Origin: Spirochaetaceae bacterium
GTDB lineage: Bacteria; Spirochaetota; Spirochaetia; Treponematales; Breznakiellaceae
Direction of reading: 5' to 3'
Assembly (NCBI GenBank): GCA_031255655.1
Contig: JAIRSB010000051.1
Coordinates: forward strand, 1-6,195
DNA: 6,195 nucleotides
A program made the translations under genes and the position numbers. Under the pieces are notes generated by a model. It made no database searches, was not told the origin of the DNA, and saw only the letters and a list, made by a program, of their open reading frames with translations. This document shows positions 4,873-6,195 of this stretch, piece after piece. Position 1 is the first letter of the stretch. Every line of letters starts with the position of its first letter.

Positions 4873-6195
4873 TTATCCGGCGTGTTTTTCTTCGATGCCC
4901 GCGGTGGGACAGACTTTGACGCACTCACCGCAACCGTCGCACTTCGTTCCAACAAGACTTTCACCAAACGGGGCAGATACGCGGGTAGCAAAGCCGCGAT
5001 TCACAAGACCCAACACGCTCAAGCCTTTCACTTCGGCGCAGGCACGTACGCAAGCGGCGCAGTTGATGCATTTGCCTGTCTGCATGAAGATTTTCGGGTG
5101 GCTGTCGTCTATTTTGTACGCTCTCCGCGAACCGGCTTCGGAGGATGGGGTAAAATAGTTTTGGTCCGCGCCGTATTTTGTGGCGTATTTACGCAGACGG
5201 CAGTCTTCCACCGCGTCGCAACCGCATTTTAGGCAGCGTTCAGCTTCTTTTCGCGCTTCAGCGGCGGCAAAACCGATTTCCACTTCGTGATCGGTTGTTT
5301 TCCGTTCGCTGTCGCTGATAACCGGCATCTTTATCCGCTCCTGCGGTTTAGCGTCCTTGAACAGCTCCGCGCTTACCTGATCGAGCGGCCCCATCTGCGA
5401 GTTGAACAGCACGCTTTCGCCCGTAACTTCCTCACCGCGAAGGAACTGATCAACGGCGGCGGCGGTCTTGCGTCCGTTGCCGATCGCCCGCACAGCAATA
5501 TTCGCGCCGGTCTGACAGTCGCCACAGGCAAAGATACCAGCCCTTTTTGTCTGGAAGGTATCCGGCGCGGTAACAATCGCTCCGTTACGGGCAAGCTCAA
5601 GCCCAAGTTCGGCGGCAAGTTCCGGCAGCACGCGCTGTCCAATCGCGCCGACCACGGCGGTCGCGGACACTGTGTACTCGCTGCCTGCCTTCGGTTTGGG
5701 AGAACGCCGCCCCGAAGCGTCAGGCTCGCCCAGTTCCATCTTGATCAGTGTCAACTTTAATTTTTCGCCGTCCCGCTCGATTTTGACCGGAGCGGTAAGG
5801 TATTCAAACTTCACACCCTCGTGCTCGGCTTCTTCGATTTCGATGTCGTTGGCGGGCATCTCTTCTCGTCCGCGCCTGTAAAGGCAAACCGCCTTCGAAC
5901 CGCCGCGCAGAGCCTGCCGCGCACAGTCCATTGCCGTGTTTCCGCCGCCGACAACGTAAACATCGCTGCCGAGAAGCGGCGTTTTCCCTTCGCCTGCTTC
6001 GCCCAAATACTTGATGCCAGGCCATACACCGGGCAAGTCCTCGCCCGGAACGCCGATGGGGGACGCGCCCTGAGCGCCTATCGCCATGATGAGCGCGTCA
6101 TAGTCCGCTTCCAGCTTTTTCGCCGGAATGTCCCTGCCTATCTCTACCCCATACTTTACCTCAATGCCCAAGCCCTCGACCGCGCCGAATTCTGT
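4873..6195 (-). CDS. GltD-like FAD/NADPH oxidoreductase fused to a C-terminal 2[4Fe-4S] ferredoxin module (5' end beyond window)
   Basis: The reading frame stays open to the window edge (T-E-F-G-A-V-E-G before a TTG at 6171), so that TTG is not the start and the N-terminus is missing. Counting from the TTG codon, residues 73-82 hold the dinucleotide-binding loop VVGGGNTAMD, followed by YRRGREEMPA, whose arginines fit NADP(H) binding as in the glutamate synthase small subunit. Residues 212-244 (GIFACGD...AIGNGRKTAAAVD) are the C-terminal FAD-contact motif. A cysteine group at 313, 316, 318 and 324 (C-x2-C-x-C-x5-C) follows. Then come two [4Fe-4S] motifs, C368-x2-C-x2-C-x3-C378 and C411-x2-C-x2-C-x3-C421-P, in a region like the ferredoxin-type segment of NuoG, formate dehydrogenases and [FeFe]-hydrogenases. 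The enzyme probably moves electrons between NAD(P)H and a ferredoxin or a catalytic partner in the cytoplasm. It is unlikely to be a plain glutamate synthase subunit. The partner may lie upstream, outside the window. Confidence 0.92.
   Translation of the reverse strand, partial: TEFGAVEGLGIEVKYGVEIGRDIPAKKLEADYDALIMAIGAQGASPIGVPGEDLPGVWPGIKYLGEAGEGKTPLLGSDVYVVGGGNTAMDCARQALRGGSKAVCLYRRGREEMPANDIEIEEAEHEGVKFEYLTAPVKIERDGEKLKLTLIKMELGEPDASGRRSPKPKAGSEYTVSATAVVGAIGQRVLPELAAELGLELARNGAIVTAPDTFQTKRAGIFACGDCQTGANIAVRAIGNGRKTAAAVDQFLRGEEVTGESVLFNSQMGPLDQVSAELFKDAKPQERIKMPVISDSERKTTDHEVEIGFAAAEARKEAERCLKCGCDAVEDCRLRKYATKYGADQNYFTPSSEAGSRRAYKIDDSHPKIFMQTGKCINCAACVRACAEVKGLSVLGLVNRGFATRVSAPFGESLVGTKCDGCGECVKVCPTAGIEEKHAG

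Noticed and set aside
4797..4991. Minus-strand 64-residue frame overlapping the oxidoreductase end as a separate gene
   Set aside because: It overlaps the ferredoxin-coding part in another frame with no ribosome binding site; its downstream end is better viewed as the possible decayed 3' duplicate.
5287..5760. Plus-strand frame of 157 residues inside the oxidoreductase
   Set aside because: It is antisense to a strongly supported coding region in GC-rich DNA, has no recognisable motif, and is explained by codon bias on the other strand.
6169..6171. TTG as a start codon of the oxidoreductase gene
   Set aside because: The frame stays open upstream to the window end and the residues there fit the family's continuous fold between the FAD and NADPH domains; the gene is cut by the window edge.
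4873..6195. Naming the oxidoreductase gltD
   Set aside because: The visible domains include a C-terminal 2[4Fe-4S] module and an extra cysteine group that the glutamate synthase small subunit lacks, and no large subunit is in view.

Overview
The window shows bacterial DNA with dense, mostly co-directional genes. The best guess at a host is an anaerobic spirochaete, perhaps a Treponema-like gut bacterium. This rests on style: a cluster of secreted and membrane-anchored TPR proteins with no obvious sugar- or lipid-pathway partners, and a multi-cluster iron-sulfur/flavin NADPH oxidoreductase typical of strict anaerobes. No ribosomal RNA or marker gene is present, so the taxonomy is inference.

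Left part (about 1-3575, minus strand): one operon of at least three genes reads from a sigma70-like promoter near 3547-3575 toward position 1. The order is a secreted TPR protein (start re-assigned to 3515), a secreted protein of unknown family with a beta-rich body and a Pro/Thr-rich linker (start re-assigned to 2409), and a single-pass membrane protein with cytoplasmic TPRs and a periplasmic C-terminal domain. Spacing is 2 and 4 bases. A possible fourth gene starts at base 16 and leaves the window. Together they look like parts of one envelope-spanning assembly, but its function cannot be read from the sequence.

Middle (3549-4701): a divergent intergenic region of about 200 bases carries the operon promoter and a palindromic T-N11-A element next to a plus-strand LysR-family regulator. 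The regulator may control itself and perhaps the divergent operon. Two hairpins follow it. The second has a perfect 17-bp stem and is better placed as a terminator for the convergent minus-strand gene.

Right part (4794-6195, minus strand): the C-terminal two thirds or so of a GltD-like FAD/NADPH oxidoreductase is fused to a small cysteine cluster and a 2[4Fe-4S] ferredoxin module of the kind found in NuoG, formate dehydrogenase and [FeFe]-hydrogenase subunits. Its 5' end lies beyond the window. Just past its stop codon is a short stretch resembling a decayed partial copy of the gene's own 3' end.

No tRNA, rRNA, CRISPR array, transposase or attachment site was seen. The most interesting items are the fused electron-transfer enzyme with its apparent 3' duplication, the uncharacterised envelope operon, and an A9 tract in the first operon gene where slippage would remove its C-terminal half.
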